DNA from: Synechococcus sp. AG-679-C18
GTDB taxonomy: Bacteria > Cyanobacteriota > Cyanobacteriia > PCC-6307 > Cyanobiaceae
Assembly (NCBI GenBank): GCA_003210755.1
Contig: QCUL01000001.1
Location: forward strand, 62,001-126,000
Reading direction: 5' to 3'
Length of the DNA stretch: 64,000 nt
In this document: in pieces, positions 27,319-35,711 of the stretch
How positions within the stretch are numbered: position 1 is the stretch's first letter
Layout of the letters: every line of letters begins with the position of its first letter
Position numbers and translations under genes: made by a program
The notes under the pieces: model-generated
Seen by the model: the letters and a program-made list of their open reading frames with translations, nothing else
Database searches by the model: none
Told to the model about the DNA's origin: nothing

Positions 27319-27591
27319 GTGTTTCCTCTCACGGTATCAATGCTGGCGGTGTTTATTATCAATGCCATAGTCAACTTTATTGCCTATTTTTATTTATTTG
27401 AGGCAGCTCTTATTTTAGCTCATTTACCAATCATTCTTGCAGGATCAGCTCCTCTTTTACCTATGCTCGGCGGCATGATTGAAGGTGTGATTGCTGAATC
27501 CACATTCAACCAGTGGTGGCATTTCATTGCAGTGGTCTTTCTTAATCTTGGCATGGTAGTTCAGATTTACTTCTTCAAACTATTGTGGTGA
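27319..27591 (+). CDS. Small hydrophobic membrane protein
   Basis: A 90-residue protein, mostly hydrophobic, with two or three membrane helices (VFIINAIVNFIAYFYLF; ILAHLPIILAG; FIAVVFLNLGMVVQIYFF). GTG 27319 is the first start and ATG 27340 an alternative. No family is recognised. The length, hydrophobicity and lack of decay suggest a real gene. Confidence 0.5.
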   Translation: MFPLTVSMLAVFIINAIVNFIAYFYLFEAALILAHLPIILAGSAPLLPMLGGMIEGVIAESTFNQWWHFIAVVFLNLGMVVQIYFFKLLW

Positions 27592-27855
27592 TCTTAATAT
27601 TCACAATCATGCACAACCTCTAAAGCATTCCTGATTGCTTTAATCCACTGAAGTTGTACATGAATTGGAAGGCATTTTCATGAATTTGATTTTCGTTATG
27701 CCCCCATAATTGACCATGGCATCAACCCGTGGACTCTCCAACCCAAAGTGATGGATTGGTTAACCGATGGGCAGTGCTCTTCGCTGACCTCGCCAAGACC
27801 ACAAGCTGTCCCACCTTGCAGACGCCTTCGCCATGCAACGGGATCAACACCAACA

Positions 27856-28318
27856 TCAAGATCGAGCTGTTGCGGTTGATGAGCGACTGAGACTGAGCAT
27901 CCTATAGAGCAGCATCGCGGGCCGACTGAGTCGTTCGATCAGCACCGTGTCATGCACGGATTGAGCAGCACCGAGATCAGCGAACAAGCGTTTTACCAGC
28001 GGATAAGTGGGAAGGGTGGCAACAGTGATGACTAGATCATGCAGAAGATTGAAGCCGGCTCGCCCTGCCTGTCGGGCATAACGATGGCGATGTCAACTGC
28101 AATTCACCGATCCATAAGTGTCATTCTCCACGGCGCCAAACAGCATCTTCCAACACAACAACCATGCCAGTGGCATGCATGGAAACGAAGTCACTCAAAA
28201 CAAGCTTGCCTCCCGGCCGAAGAATGCGATGAGCTTCCAACAGAAACTCCATTCGGGACGAAAAATGAACGTTGCATTCAACGGCCAAGACCACATCCTT
28301 TTTGAAGCCGACATCAGA
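27856..28318 (-). pseudogene. Remnant of a SAM-dependent methyltransferase
   Basis: Read on the reverse strand, 28318 to 28121 gives VVLAVECNVHFSSRMEFLLEA followed by HRILRPGGKLVLSDFV, the second half of a class I methyltransferase domain. A shifted frame from about 28117 to 27856, with one TGA, gives YARQAGRAGFNLLHDLVITV, then TLPTYPLVKRLF and RLSRPAMLLYRMLS, the matching C-terminal part. The SAM-binding GxGxG half is missing, replaced upstream by the DUF3598 gene, with which it overlaps by a few bases. It has at least one frameshift, one stop and a 5' truncation. Confidence 0.65.
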
Positions 28319-29069
28319 TCCGTTCCATCACTGAAAAACTTGACGCTTGCCAAGTCCCATCTGCTGAATAATCAATCACGGATCTTTGGAGCAGGCCAGT
28401 GTCACAGCACCAATAACTTTCAAACGTGAATGCTTTGCCCATAGCATCAACCGAGGGGAGAAGGGCAGCTCCTTGGTCATGGAAAAACACAAGCTGAGCA
28501 GGCAAGGATTTGTCAATACGGTGATCGAACTCTTCAACGATTGACCGAGGCCAGCTTTGATTGGTGAATGTTCTTCTGGAGACCCGCCAGGACCCAACAA
28601 TCAAGGCAACATCCATCAAGCGATCGTCCACTGGGGCGGACAAACCATTGGCCTCTCGAATCAAGGTTCTACGAAAAACCCCTTGCATTCGATCAAAGAG
28701 AAAAACTTGCCGATGTCTTCTTTGAGCTTTAATAAATGAAAACTCAACTTTTGAGACTTCATCCTCTTTCATTGCAAGCGTAGCTGCACAGAAGGCACCA
28801 CCTGGGAAATAGATATACTCTCTTGAGAATGATTTAAGCTGCATATTTATCTCCTTCTCAGGGTCTTCAATACCAAGTCCTTGATTCGCACTCCAAAGCC
28901 TTAAGCGAAAATCAAGGCAATGTTGTTTCGTCGATTGTTTAAACTCTAGTCTTGATAAAGACCGAGACAACATCGTCATTTGATCGTCATAGCGCGTAAA
29001 CGTTCCATTCCACTCGCCAAGATTTTCACAGACAGCATTCCACTGCATCTCAAAACTCGCTTGATCCAT
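28314..29069 (-). CDS. DUF3598 family protein
   Basis: A 251-residue protein beginning MDQASFEMQWNAVCENLGEW and continuing NGTFTRYDDQ, the N-terminal pattern of cyanobacterial DUF3598 proteins (lipocalin-like barrels of unknown ligand). Further family-like positions are the YFPGGAFC strand and a late FHDQGAALLP segment. ATG 29069 is chosen; an adjacent upstream ATG would add one residue. Its 3' end touches the methyltransferase remnant. It appears intact and is probably cytoplasmic. Confidence 0.75.
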   Translation of the reverse strand: MDQASFEMQWNAVCENLGEWNGTFTRYDDQMTMLSRSLSRLEFKQSTKQHCLDFRLRLWSANQGLGIEDPEKEINMQLKSFSREYIYFPGGAFCAATLAMKEDEVSKVEFSFIKAQRRHRQVFLFDRMQGVFRRTLIREANGLSAPVDDRLMDVALIVGSWRVSRRTFTNQSWPRSIVEEFDHRIDKSLPAQLVFFHDQGAALLPSVDAMGKAFTFESYWCCDTGLLQRSVIDYSADGTWQASSFSVMERI

Positions 29070-29330
29070 CACTACTCCTCTTCCATAGAAATCACATTGC
29101 GCCAGCTATCAATAAAGCAACGCAGGAGATCGATTCTTAAATCCACTGTCTTGGCTGGTGCTATCGATACGTGAGCTTTGTCAACCACTCAGAACAGAGA
29201 CAGAGCCTCAACCCAAAACACTGTGAATCAAGCGGACTACGTGCTCGGCCATTCAGACCAAGAGCTCAAGCGACTAGAACAACAGGATGCACCACCGTCA
29301 GGACGATCGCATGGGCACCGATTCAGATTC

Positions 29331-30161
29331 CTATCCGACGCCCAGATAAAAACGAGCGCAGTTACCGCCCCAGAACCCCTCGACCTGCTCCGGTCGGAAG
29401 TGACAGACAGAGACCCGTGCCAGCTCCTCGACCTGCTCATAGCTTGCTGCCATCAGGCAAACCGGCCAGTCGCTACCAAACATCAGCCGCTCCGGCGAGA
29501 ACGCCTCGAACACCACGTCGAGGTAAGGCCGGAAGTCGTCGACGTTCCAGTTGTAGTGATCGGCTTCTGTCACCAGGCCCGAGACCTTGCAACAAACGTT
29601 CGGATGGCGGGCCAACTCCCGGATCAAAGAAGCCCAGGGCTCAATAACCCCCTCGCGAATCCTCGGCTTAGCGATGTGATCGAGCACGAAGGCCTGTTCC
29701 GGAAACAGCTGCACGAGTTCGATGGCAGCAGGCAGCTGGCTCGGAACAATGACAAGGTCATAGGTCAGTCCGAACTGACGCAGCGCCCCAATGCCGCGGG
29801 TGACCGTCGGTCGGACGAGAAATCGGGCATCGGGCTCGTCCTGCGCCAGGTGGCGGACGCCAACGAATCGAGGGTGCTCCGCCAGGGACGCCAAGCAGTC
29901 CTCAACCCGATCGGACTGGAGGTCCACCCAGCCGACCACTCCCTTCACACTCGGATCCGCATCGGCCAGTCCCAGAAGCCACCAGGATTCGGCCAGCGAC
30001 TGACGCGCCTCCACAACGATGGAACCATCGAACTCCAGCGGCCGGTGAATCCGCCCTAGATCCTCAGGCAACCAGTCACGCTGAAGAGCTGATCCCTGCG
30101 GGATCCAGGGATGCTCAGCGGCGGTATATCTCCAAAAATGCTGGTGAGCATCGATCTTCAT
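29331..30161 (-). CDS. Amidohydrolase 2 / lactonase-like metal-dependent hydrolase
   Basis: A 276-residue TIM-barrel hydrolase with the opening metal motif DAHQHFW (4-10), the mid-barrel FVGVRHLAQDE, DHIAKP, and the C-terminal GSDWPV. These features match the Amidohydro_2 group that includes L-fuconolactonase and L-rhamnonolactonase. A sugar-acid lactone is a plausible substrate, but no sugar-acid genes are adjacent. It is divergent from the acetamidase/formamidase gene (125 bases between starts). Confidence 0.87.
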   Translation of the reverse strand: MKIDAHQHFWRYTAAEHPWIPQGSALQRDWLPEDLGRIHRPLEFDGSIVVEARQSLAESWWLLGLADADPSVKGVVGWVDLQSDRVEDCLASLAEHPRFVGVRHLAQDEPDARFLVRPTVTRGIGALRQFGLTYDLVIVPSQLPAAIELVQLFPEQAFVLDHIAKPRIREGVIEPWASLIRELARHPNVCCKVSGLVTEADHYNWNVDDFRPYLDVVFEAFSPERLMFGSDWPVCLMAASYEQVEELARVSVCHFRPEQVEGFWGGNCARFYLGVG

Positions 30162-30286
30162 GCACTCACTTTGTCAGCACACTCCGGCACTGGCAGCTGG
30201 GCTGGAGCGGATAGCAGAAGCCTCTGATCAGGCCACACGCGTCGCAAGGGTTGATCAGGCCGTGGCGTTCCCAGAAGGGAATAGCT

Positions 30287-31582
30287 ATGAAAACTAGCGG
30301 CCGATCCAGTGATGCACCGATGAAATCTGGCCTGCTCTACACGCTTGGGATCGGTCTGTTGGTGATCGAGGCTCTGTCGGTCACCGCTGCCGCTGAGACG
30401 GCTGCACTGCCAACGGTTGTGGTGGGTGATCCCAGTATCCGTTGCGAAGAAGATCCGACCTGCATGAATCGCCTCCACCCCGAGATTCCCACGGTGGCGG
30501 AAGCAGTACCCGGACAACGGATCGTTTTCAATAGCCGCGATGCCTTCGATCTGACGCTCGACCCGGATCAATGGTCAAGCGCAAAAACCATGCCTCGCAA
30601 AGGCGTTGGCATCGCCCATGCCCTGACAGGTCCGGTCTCCATCATCGGCGCCAAAGCGGGAGACGTTCTGGCTGTCACCATCGAGAAGATCGAGCCAGCC
30701 AAGGTTGGCTGGACCCAGGCGGGGGCCTTCGGCTTTGCAGCCGAACGGTTCGGCACCGACGAACTTTTCATCGTTTGGCGTCTAAACAATCGCGATGCCG
30801 TCAGTGATGCACTGCCGGGTGTTCGCATCCCCAACAGCAGTTTCCCGGGGGTGGTGACAACTCTTCCCGATAGAAACTTTCTTGCGAGGGTGCTGGCGCG
30901 GGAAACAGAACTGCTGAAATCAGGCGGCAGCGTCTTTAATCCAGACCCTGACGAAGCCAGACCGGCACAAGTGTGTGGGCCGGGGGGGACGCATTCATCG
31001 GAGTGCCTGCGAACGGTGCCACCACGAGAGCAGGGCGGCAACATGGACATCCGTTACCTCACAGCCGGCACCACGGTTTATCTGCCCTGCATGGTGGATG
31101 GGTGCGGACTCGCTGTTGGCGACTTTCACTATGCACAAGGCGATGGGGAGGTGTCCGGATCAGCGATCGAGATGGGCGGCAGCCTGACGGTCACCACACG
31201 GATTGCCACCAATCCTCCCGATCTTTCCTATGGCCCTCACTATGAAGGCCCCGCATCGGCACTGTCCATTCCATCCCGTCGTTTTTATGCCGTCACTGGG
31301 ATCCCGGTCAAAGAATCAGGCACCGTTCCCTCAGATCTGGCTTATCTGGAATCTCCGAAACTTGCGGATCTAAGCAACGTGTCAGGGAACATCAGCCTCG
31401 CTGCCCAAAACGCCTTAGCCGCCATGATCGATTACATCAAAAAGACCTATGGCTACAACCAGATGCAGGCCTACCTCATCGCAAGCGTTGCCGTCGATCT
31501 GAGGATCACACAACTCGTGGATGTCCCAAACATGGGTGTAACTGCAATTCTGCCATTGGACATTTTCGTTGGTCGCGACTAG
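30287..31582 (+). CDS. Exported acetamidase/formamidase family protein
   Basis: A 431-residue FmdA/AmdA-family enzyme, which hydrolyses short amides to acid plus ammonia. Family features are PREQGGNMDIRYL, VGDFHYAQGDGEVSG and the nearby cysteine-rich MVDGCG. ATG 30287 is preceded by a good AGAAGGGA ribosome site. The N-terminus has a basic start and hydrophobic core ending near TAAAETAA, so the enzyme is probably exported, unlike most characterised members. It could scavenge ammonia from amides outside the cytoplasm. An upstream in-frame ATG (30251) would bury the signal peptide and is not preferred. Confidence 0.85.
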   Translation: MKTSGRSSDAPMKSGLLYTLGIGLLVIEALSVTAAAETAALPTVVVGDPSIRCEEDPTCMNRLHPEIPTVAEAVPGQRIVFNSRDAFDLTLDPDQWSSAKTMPRKGVGIAHALTGPVSIIGAKAGDVLAVTIEKIEPAKVGWTQAGAFGFAAERFGTDELFIVWRLNNRDAVSDALPGVRIPNSSFPGVVTTLPDRNFLARVLARETELLKSGGSVFNPDPDEARPAQVCGPGGTHSSECLRTVPPREQGGNMDIRYLTAGTTVYLPCMVDGCGLAVGDFHYAQGDGEVSGSAIEMGGSLTVTTRIATNPPDLSYGPHYEGPASALSIPSRRFYAVTGIPVKESGTVPSDLAYLESPKLADLSNVSGNISLAAQNALAAMIDYIKKTYGYNQMQAYLIASVAVDLRITQLVDVPNMGVTAILPLDIFVGRD

Positions 31583-31905
31583 AGCCTTGCGCAGACTGTT
31601 CAGACAAACTCCTCTGGCTGAACTCAGAAGTGCTAATTGCTCGCTACCGAACACCAAGGGCAACGGGAATGAACTGCTTTAGCAACGGGCTTCCACATCA
31701 CGGAGGTGATCCACCAGTGATATCAAAGTCTTCACCCATCCCGATAGGTGAACAAAATCACTCAGACTGAATTAGAGTTTTGGTTTTAAAACAAGATAAA
31801 AGAATGCTCGTATACAGCATGCATTAGGCCAAGGATCTAATCCGCAAACACCTTGGCGATTATCAGAATTTCAAATGATTAATTAAGACGAAAAACAAAC
31901 CCAAC
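31583..31905 (+). other. Gap of 323 bases, nothing recognised
   Basis: No gene found. Includes a small palindrome ATCAC-GGAG-GTGAT near 31698 and an AT-rich stretch before the VanZ-like gene that probably contains its promoter. Confidence 0.45.
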
Positions 31906-32271
31906 ATGCTAAAAGCCATAAAAAATATTAAACACTATTGGCTCAGCCTAACTGTGCTGATCCTCCTGGCAATAACCTTTTTATCACTGCACCCTCTTGA
32001 CAACCTGCCCGAAGCCCCGGGATCGGACAAAACACATCATTTTATTTCATACGCAGCACTTGCCTATCCCACCGCACTTCGCAAGCCAAATCGATGGCTA
32101 CGTATCATCATATTTTATGCACTTTATAGTGGATTGATAGAGTTAATCCAGCCCCTTGTGAATCGCTATGGGGAGTGGATGGATTTCCTGGCAAACATCA
32201 GCGGAATCTTCATTGGTATCACACTGGCTTTTTTAACCAACAAACTTGAGAAGAAACCTCTTAGGCAATAA
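31906..32271 (+). CDS. VanZ-like membrane protein
   Basis: A 121-residue protein with four hydrophobic helices and the VanZ-family pattern: DKTHHFISYAALAYP after helix 1, and the conserved polar ELIQPLVNRYGEWMDFLANISG (glutamate and aspartate in the third helix region). VanZ-like proteins are small inner-membrane proteins of unclear role outside teicoplanin resistance. AT-rich. It is the last intact gene of the suspected island on this side. Confidence 0.8.
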   Translation: MLKAIKNIKHYWLSLTVLILLAITFLSLHPLDNLPEAPGSDKTHHFISYAALAYPTALRKPNRWLRIIIFYALYSGLIELIQPLVNRYGEWMDFLANISGIFIGITLAFLTNKLEKKPLRQ

Positions 32272-32595
32272 AAATTTCGCGCGACAAGCCGTGGAAGGCT
32301 ATCTTCACTTCACCTCGCAATCCTTCATCTCGATTCCCTATCTGAATCTTTAAATTCATCCTTGTAGTGCCATTCAATGCATCTACAAACGATTGATTGA
32401 TACGGCTATCGATCAACAACTCCGGTAACACTAATAAAATCATTTTGCCGTTGAAAATGCCATATCTACGCTTCATCGCTATGAAAAAGGCAAAACTTCC
32501 AACTCTGCAAAGGCAGGCTGAATCGGCTCACAAAACTTGGCTTCAAGGGCGTTGGCGATGCAAAGCAGGACCAACAGCAATGGCGCGACCCTGAA
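32272..32595 (-). other. Gap of 324 bases with a possible small reverse-strand gene
   Basis: A 71-codon reverse frame (32261-32476) reads like protein, with hydrophobic GKMILLVLPELLI and an end EVKIAFHGLSREIFIA, faintly recalling PilZ-type tails. It overlaps the VanZ stop by 11 bases, so it is uncertain. It is either a remnant of a larger lost gene or chance. Nothing else is seen. Confidence 0.3.
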
Positions 32596-33486
32596 TCAAT
32601 TTTCTAAGGGAGTGAAGCGCATGCTCAGATCTAACCAGGAGCTACGGGTCACCGGAGCACTGGTGGAAATTAAATCAACACCCGTTTGCGAATAAGCCTT
32701 GAGATCAGCTGGGTTCACCCCCGAGGCCTCTAACACCACAGAAGATCCTCCAACTCGATCCAGCGCCAACGCCCGCAGCATCGGCACCAAAGAGCTGAGT
32801 TGCTGCGCAGACAATTCGTCTAACAACACGCCGTCAGCACCTGCCGCCACGGCGGCTTCTGCCTCCTCGACCGTTTCCGCTTCAACGATCACCCGTGCGG
32901 GCCAAGGGGCCTCAGCACGCACGGCCTTGATGGCAGAGACAACCCCACCCGCCCAGGCCAGGTGATTTTCCTTGAGCATCGCAGCATCATCCAGACCCAT
33001 CCGATGGTTCAGTCCACCACCACAGCGAACGGCATATTTCTCAAGCTCCCTCAATCCAGGAGTGGTTTTACGGGTGTCAGCCAAATGAACACCACTGCCA
33101 TCAAGCTGTTGCACCAGTGCCGCTGTCGCTGTGGCGATGCCTGAGAGACGCATCACCAAATTGAGCGCGGTCCGTTCCAGGGCCACCAACACCTCCGCAG
33201 GACCTGACAGCTCCAAGAGCCGATCACCAGGAGCGATCTTTGCCCCATCTACCACCAGGAGTTGAAGCTCTACCTGTTGTCTGGCAGGTCCAACCAGCTC
33301 AGATATCAGGGGCTGAAGCAGTACACCTCCACAGAACACACCATTTGCTTTGGCGAGCCAGTGCGCCGCACCAGTTTGTTCTCGCACTGCAGGAGCAGAG
33401 AGATCTCCGCGGCCCAGATCCTCCTGCAGCCATTCACCAAGCTTGCGCCGAAGACTGGGAGTAATGGCCAGCGTGCTGGACGCCAT
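32596..33486 (-). CDS. nadC: Nicotinate-nucleotide pyrophosphorylase (quinolinate phosphoribosyltransferase)
   Basis: Converts quinolinate and PRPP to nicotinate mononucleotide in NAD synthesis. The 296-residue protein has EDLGRGDLSA near the start, the RTALNLVMRLSGIAT stretch, the substrate motif TRKTTPGLRELEKYAV, GGGLNHRMGL, and the late VVLEASGVNP with phosphate-binding residues. All are typical of NadC. mnmE lies upstream on the same strand. This core gene appears to mark the right border of the accessory region that starts after argS. Confidence 0.93.
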   Translation of the reverse strand: MASSTLAITPSLRRKLGEWLQEDLGRGDLSAPAVREQTGAAHWLAKANGVFCGGVLLQPLISELVGPARQQVELQLLVVDGAKIAPGDRLLELSGPAEVLVALERTALNLVMRLSGIATATAALVQQLDGSGVHLADTRKTTPGLRELEKYAVRCGGGLNHRMGLDDAAMLKENHLAWAGGVVSAIKAVRAEAPWPARVIVEAETVEEAEAAVAAGADGVLLDELSAQQLSSLVPMLRALALDRVGGSSVVLEASGVNPADLKAYSQTGVDLISTSAPVTRSSWLDLSMRFTPLEN

Positions 33487-33555
33487 CAGAAAAGATGCGC
33501 AGATGTGTGTTCATGATGCTCCGCAATCCTTCGATCATGTCCAGAAGCCCTGGGA

Positions 33556-34923
33556 TCATTTCCCGATGCAGAAACGAGAAAAAATCCGATCCAAGACCGA
33601 CTCCGTGAGTTGCTCTCCAGTGATCTCACCGAGGTTGCAAATCGCCTGACGTAAGTCGATCGTCCAAAAATCCCAGGGGAGACCATCGGCCGCCACCTGC
33701 TCACTACGGGCCAGGGCCTCCGCCGCTTTGGCAGCCAGATCCGCCTGACGCTGATTCAAGGACAGCAACAGAGGCTGTTCACACAAGGCTCCACATTGCC
33801 CAAGCAGAGCCTGCACGAGATCCCGCTCCCCAGCGCCGGTAACCGCACTGAAGCACACATCGGCAACAGATTCGATTGCAAAGTCAAGGTCTGCTTTGTT
33901 ACCGACCCGTAGGCAGGGCACTCCCTCGGGAATCATGGCAAGCAAGGTCTGATCCTCTCCAGTCCAGCCCTGGGCCAAATCAAACAACAGCACCACGATG
34001 TCGGCACTCGCCAGGGCGTCGTGACTGCGCGCGATCCCCAACTGCTCCACTACATCATTGGTGGCCCTGATCCCAGCGGTATCAAGCAGGGTGATCGGAA
34101 CGCCTTCCAGCACAATCCCACTTTCAAGCACATCTCGAGTGGTACCCGGCACATCGGTCACGATCGCCCGCTCGCAGCGGCTGAGCCGATTGATCAAAGA
34201 GCTTTTACCCACGTTTGGCCGGCCCACCAGCGCAACTCTCAAGCCGTGACGCACGAAAGCTCCTCTCTCAGCATCGGCCACGAGCGAGAGCAACTGCGAG
34301 CGCACAGCCTGCAACTCCTGCAACAACGCCTCACCATCAAGAGGGGGAAGATCCTCTTCAAAGTCGACGCGGGCCTCCAACTCACTGAGTTGATCGAGCA
34401 GGCGCTCCCTCAAAGCAACCATTTTCTTTTGAATCCCGCCATCGAGACCTGTCATCGCCAGCTGAGCAGCTCGCTGGCTGCGAGCACCCACAAGATCAGC
34501 AATGGCTTCTGCTCGCGTGAGGTCGAGGCGACCATTGAGAACTGCGCGCTGGCTGAATTCACCAGGCTGAGCCAGGCGCACACCTGGCTGCTCCAAAACA
34601 CGTGAAAGAACCTGCTGCACAGCGATCACACCACCATGACAGTGAATTTCCACGATGGTTTCGCCGGTGAAACTGCGCGGCGCCATCATCAACAGCACCA
34701 ACACTTCATCCAGTCGTGTCTCCCCATCGGCAGCAACAACATGGCCGTAAAGCAACCGGTGACTCTCCCAGGGCTGTTGACCAGGAATCACGGTGATGGC
34801 GGCAACAGCGTTGACAGCCTTTGGCCCAGACAGGCGAATCACAGCAATGCCACCCTGCCCTGGTGCCACAGCAGTCGCAATCGCTGCAATCGTCAGCATC
34901 TGATCTGGCAGGATCCCAGACAT
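33556..34923 (-). CDS. mnmE: tRNA uridine-5-carboxymethylaminomethyl modification GTPase
   Basis: With MnmG it modifies U34 in the wobble position of several tRNAs. About 455 residues from ATG 34923 (upstream codons are less likely; ATG 34899 is possible). It has the N-terminal tetrahydrofolate-binding domain beginning TIAAIATAVAPGQGG, the G1 loop GRPNVGKSSLIN, the DTAGIR switch, the NKADLD motif, and the diagnostic C-terminal CIGK. It is divergent from the DUF2062 gene, 80 bases away. Confidence 0.94.
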   Translation of the reverse strand: MSGILPDQMLTIAAIATAVAPGQGGIAVIRLSGPKAVNAVAAITVIPGQQPWESHRLLYGHVVAADGETRLDEVLVLLMMAPRSFTGETIVEIHCHGGVIAVQQVLSRVLEQPGVRLAQPGEFSQRAVLNGRLDLTRAEAIADLVGARSQRAAQLAMTGLDGGIQKKMVALRERLLDQLSELEARVDFEEDLPPLDGEALLQELQAVRSQLLSLVADAERGAFVRHGLRVALVGRPNVGKSSLINRLSRCERAIVTDVPGTTRDVLESGIVLEGVPITLLDTAGIRATNDVVEQLGIARSHDALASADIVVLLFDLAQGWTGEDQTLLAMIPEGVPCLRVGNKADLDFAIESVADVCFSAVTGAGERDLVQALLGQCGALCEQPLLLSLNQRQADLAAKAAEALARSEQVAADGLPWDFWTIDLRQAICNLGEITGEQLTESVLDRIFSRFCIGK

Positions 34924-35003
34924 TCCCCTAGCCCAACCGCCGACACACACTCCTTCCTACGATCCCGGAGCTTCTACTCCCGCGTAGGCGGCAAGCAATC
35001 TCG

Positions 35004-35489
35004 ATGAAGCGGTTGCGGACCACATTGCAGCGACGCCTGAGCAAATGGCTGCAGTGGATCTGGCAGCAAGAAGGAACACCAGGCCAACGCGCTCGTGGAC
35101 TTGCCGCAGGGGTTTTTTGTGGCTGCTTTCCCTTTTTTGGATTTCAGACCTTACTTGGGATCGGCCTGGCGAGCGTCATGCGAGGCAACCACTTGATTGC
35201 TGCCGCCGGCACTTGGATCAGCAACCCTTTTACTTACATCCCGCTTTTTTGGTTCAATTACCGCCTAGGCACAATCCTGTTGGGTGAAGGCGCTGGCTGG
35301 CCAGGTTTCAACAATCTCAACCAAGATCTAATTGCCACAGCGGGATGGGACGTCATGAGCCGTCTCCTCCTTGGCTCCAGCCTTACCGGAGCGTTGCTCG
35401 GAGTCCTTGCATGGAGGCTCACCCTGCGCTGGTTACGTCCCAAAAGACATGGCATCACTTCATCGCTTCAACAACGGGGAAGAAGATGA
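35004..35489 (+). CDS. DUF2062 membrane protein
   Basis: A 161-residue protein with a basic N-terminus, then hydrophobic helices with the DUF2062 pattern: RARGLAAGVFCGCFPFFGFQ, and ISNPFTYIPLFWFNYRLG after the second helix. The function is unknown; members are small inner-membrane proteins, sometimes fused to glycosyltransferases. It starts at ATG 35004, divergent from mnmE. An AT-rich stretch of 222 bases follows before the converging selO. Confidence 0.85.
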   Translation: MKRLRTTLQRRLSKWLQWIWQQEGTPGQRARGLAAGVFCGCFPFFGFQTLLGIGLASVMRGNHLIAAAGTWISNPFTYIPLFWFNYRLGTILLGEGAGWPGFNNLNQDLIATAGWDVMSRLLLGSSLTGALLGVLAWRLTLRWLRPKRHGITSSLQQRGRR

Positions 35490-35711
35490 AGCTTCTAATC
35501 AAAACCCGTCCAATTAGAAATCTATCTCCTTAAATCAGGCCAGTTAAAACAATACGCCCCTAAAGCTATTCATACTTTAGCCATATGTTACACCGTTGAA
35601 GAACAAAGCATAATACGAGACTTATTAGAGCAATTAGCATCAATATCTATTATTTGTACCGGAAAAGAATTTCACCATCAATACTAGATCAAGGTGCTAT
35701 TAATAACGCAG

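Noticed and set aside
27592-27855. Transposase fragment
   Set aside because: Several translations were tried on both strands and none gave a DDE or HUH pattern; the region next to it is better explained by the methyltransferase remnant.
31690-31720. Stretch whose complement resembles the 3' end of 16S rRNA (GGATCACCTCC)
   Set aside because: Only about 12 bases match, no other 16S sequence is present, and the block is explained by a small ATCAC/GTGAT palindrome. It is chance similarity.
10967-32595. Prophage or integrative element
   Set aside because: No integrase, capsid, terminase, tRNA target or flanking direct repeat was found. The single GH19 gene is not enough.
35490-35711. 59-codon open frame after the DUF2062 gene that reads like protein
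   Set aside because: It has no start codon, follows two stop codons in the same frame, and matches no family I know. In AT-rich DNA this length without a start is weak evidence.
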